Part shown: in pieces, positions 5,510-5,877 of the stretch
Layout: each line of letters starts with the position of its first letter
Position numbering within the stretch: position 1 is the stretch's first letter
Source of the DNA: an uncultured Spirochaetaceae bacterium
GTDB taxonomy: Bacteria; Spirochaetota; Spirochaetia; Sphaerochaetales; Sphaerochaetaceae
DNA length: 5,877 nt
Direction of reading: 5' to 3'
Assembly (NCBI GenBank): GCA_946410375.1
Contig: CAMKAB010000060.1
Coordinates: 1 to 5,877, forward strand
Program-made: the position numbers and the translations under genes
Notes under the pieces: generated by a model
What the model was told of the DNA's origin: nothing
Database searches by the model: none
The model's input: only the letters and a program-made list of their open reading frames with translations

Positions 5510-5877
5510 GGGGAGAGGAAGGGATGAGATAAGGCTGTGCGGAGGGTAATTGCAGGCGGATTTACGAGAATTCTTTATGATAGCTTGTCTATACGATAAC
5601 TGGAGGAGGAGAGAGACGCGACAAAGCGATAACACGGAGAAATGCAGGATTGAAGGGAAAAGGGGAGACACGACAACGGGATAATGCGGAGAAATGCAGG
5701 ATTGAATGGAGGAGGAGAGAGAGGCGACAACGCGATAACGCGAAGAAATGCAGGATTGAGGGTAAAAAGGGGAGACACGGTATATCTCTTCCTACGGATA
5801 ATCCGGTAAAGCACTGCGGAAAAATTCTCTAAAGAGTGGTTTTTCTTGTTTCCTTCTTGCACTCTTGAGAGTCTTCT
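5510..5877. other. Gene-free, purine-rich stretch upstream of the aroB operon
   Basis: I see no supported gene here. The stretch is dominated by the repeat array at 5602-5777. The part at 5510-5566 (GGGGAGAGGAAGGGATGAG, then GATAAGG and GTGCGGAGGG with GCAGGCGGATT) looks like a badly decayed copy of the same unit. From 5778 the repeat dissolves into unique sequence that keeps the word GGATAATCCGG. The right end holds two small inverted repeats, AAGAGTG/CACTCTT (5832-5838 with 5860-5866) and ACTCTTGAGAGT (5861-5872). The minus strand is open from 5877 to 5575, but the repeat period does not keep the codon frame, so I do not call a gene. Confidence 0.55.
5602..5777. repeat. Tandem repeat of about 53 bp with two alternating unit types
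   Basis: A 36-bp core occurs at 5618-5653, 5670-5705 and 5724-5759, with 3 to 5 differences between any two copies. Its last 14 bases, AAATGCAGGATTGA, are identical in all three. The cores are separated by 16-18-base purine-rich linkers of two kinds. GGAGGAGGAGAGAG precedes cores one and three (5602, 5708). A GGG(T)AAAAGGGGAGACAC type precedes core two (5655) and recurs after core three (5761-5778), where the fourth core has decayed. The array therefore has a higher-order period of 106-107 bp, and steps of 52 and 54 bp between cores. Its function is unknown. Confidence 0.8.

Noticed and set aside
5618..5759. CRISPR array, because the conserved core is 36 bp
   Set aside because: Linkers are only 16-18 bases, purine-rich and repeated, and the cores differ from one another. 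There are no cas genes.
5575..5877. Minus-strand open frame of about 100 codons running to the window edge
   Set aside because: It is made almost wholly of the nucleotide repeat, and the 52/54-bp steps make successive copies read in different frames (NPAFLR twice, then QSCISPCY). No ribosome site or family is visible. The chance that it is a real C-terminus is small but not zero.

Overview
The window looks like a piece of a spirochaete chromosome, most likely a Treponema. This is a judgement from memory: the N-terminus of the integrase, the overall base composition and the style of the intergenic repeats resemble oral and host-associated treponemes. I could not run a search to confirm it.

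Region by region. (1) Bases 1-829 are accessory DNA. The C-terminal end of an IS30-type transposase runs into a tyrosine recombinase (integrase) on the other strand, of which only the N-terminal arm-binding part remains. Upstream of the integrase start lie a tandem 13-bp repeat, a perfect 12-bp inverted repeat and a 20-bp match to the 3' end of a tRNA gene (a candidate attachment site). (2) Bases 830-1714 hold a plus-strand EamA/DMT-type membrane transporter. (3) Bases 1715-1895 separate two convergent genes and hold degraded direct repeats, the last of which overlaps the end of thiI. (4) Bases 1896-5475 form a tight minus-strand operon in the order aroB, cysteine desulfurase, thiI. The genes are joined by two 4-bp ATGA stop/start overlaps. 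A near-consensus sigma70-type promoter lies directly upstream of aroB. (5) Bases 5476-5877 have no convincing gene. They hold that promoter and a purine-rich tandem repeat of about 53 bp in which two unit types alternate.

How the genes work together. The desulfurase probably takes sulfur from cysteine and passes it to ThiI, a short form without a rhodanese domain, to make 4-thiouridine in tRNA and possibly thiazole for thiamine. AroB makes 3-dehydroquinate in the shikimate pathway and has no obvious link to sulfur transfer beyond co-transcription. The EamA gene is unrelated and separately transcribed.

I found no clear new defence or other undescribed system. The observations most worth following up are the promoter placing the aroB transcript start on its ATG (a leaderless mRNA), the alternating repeat array upstream of it, the IS-broken integrase beside a tRNA-like attachment site, and the aroB-desulfurase-thiI operon.
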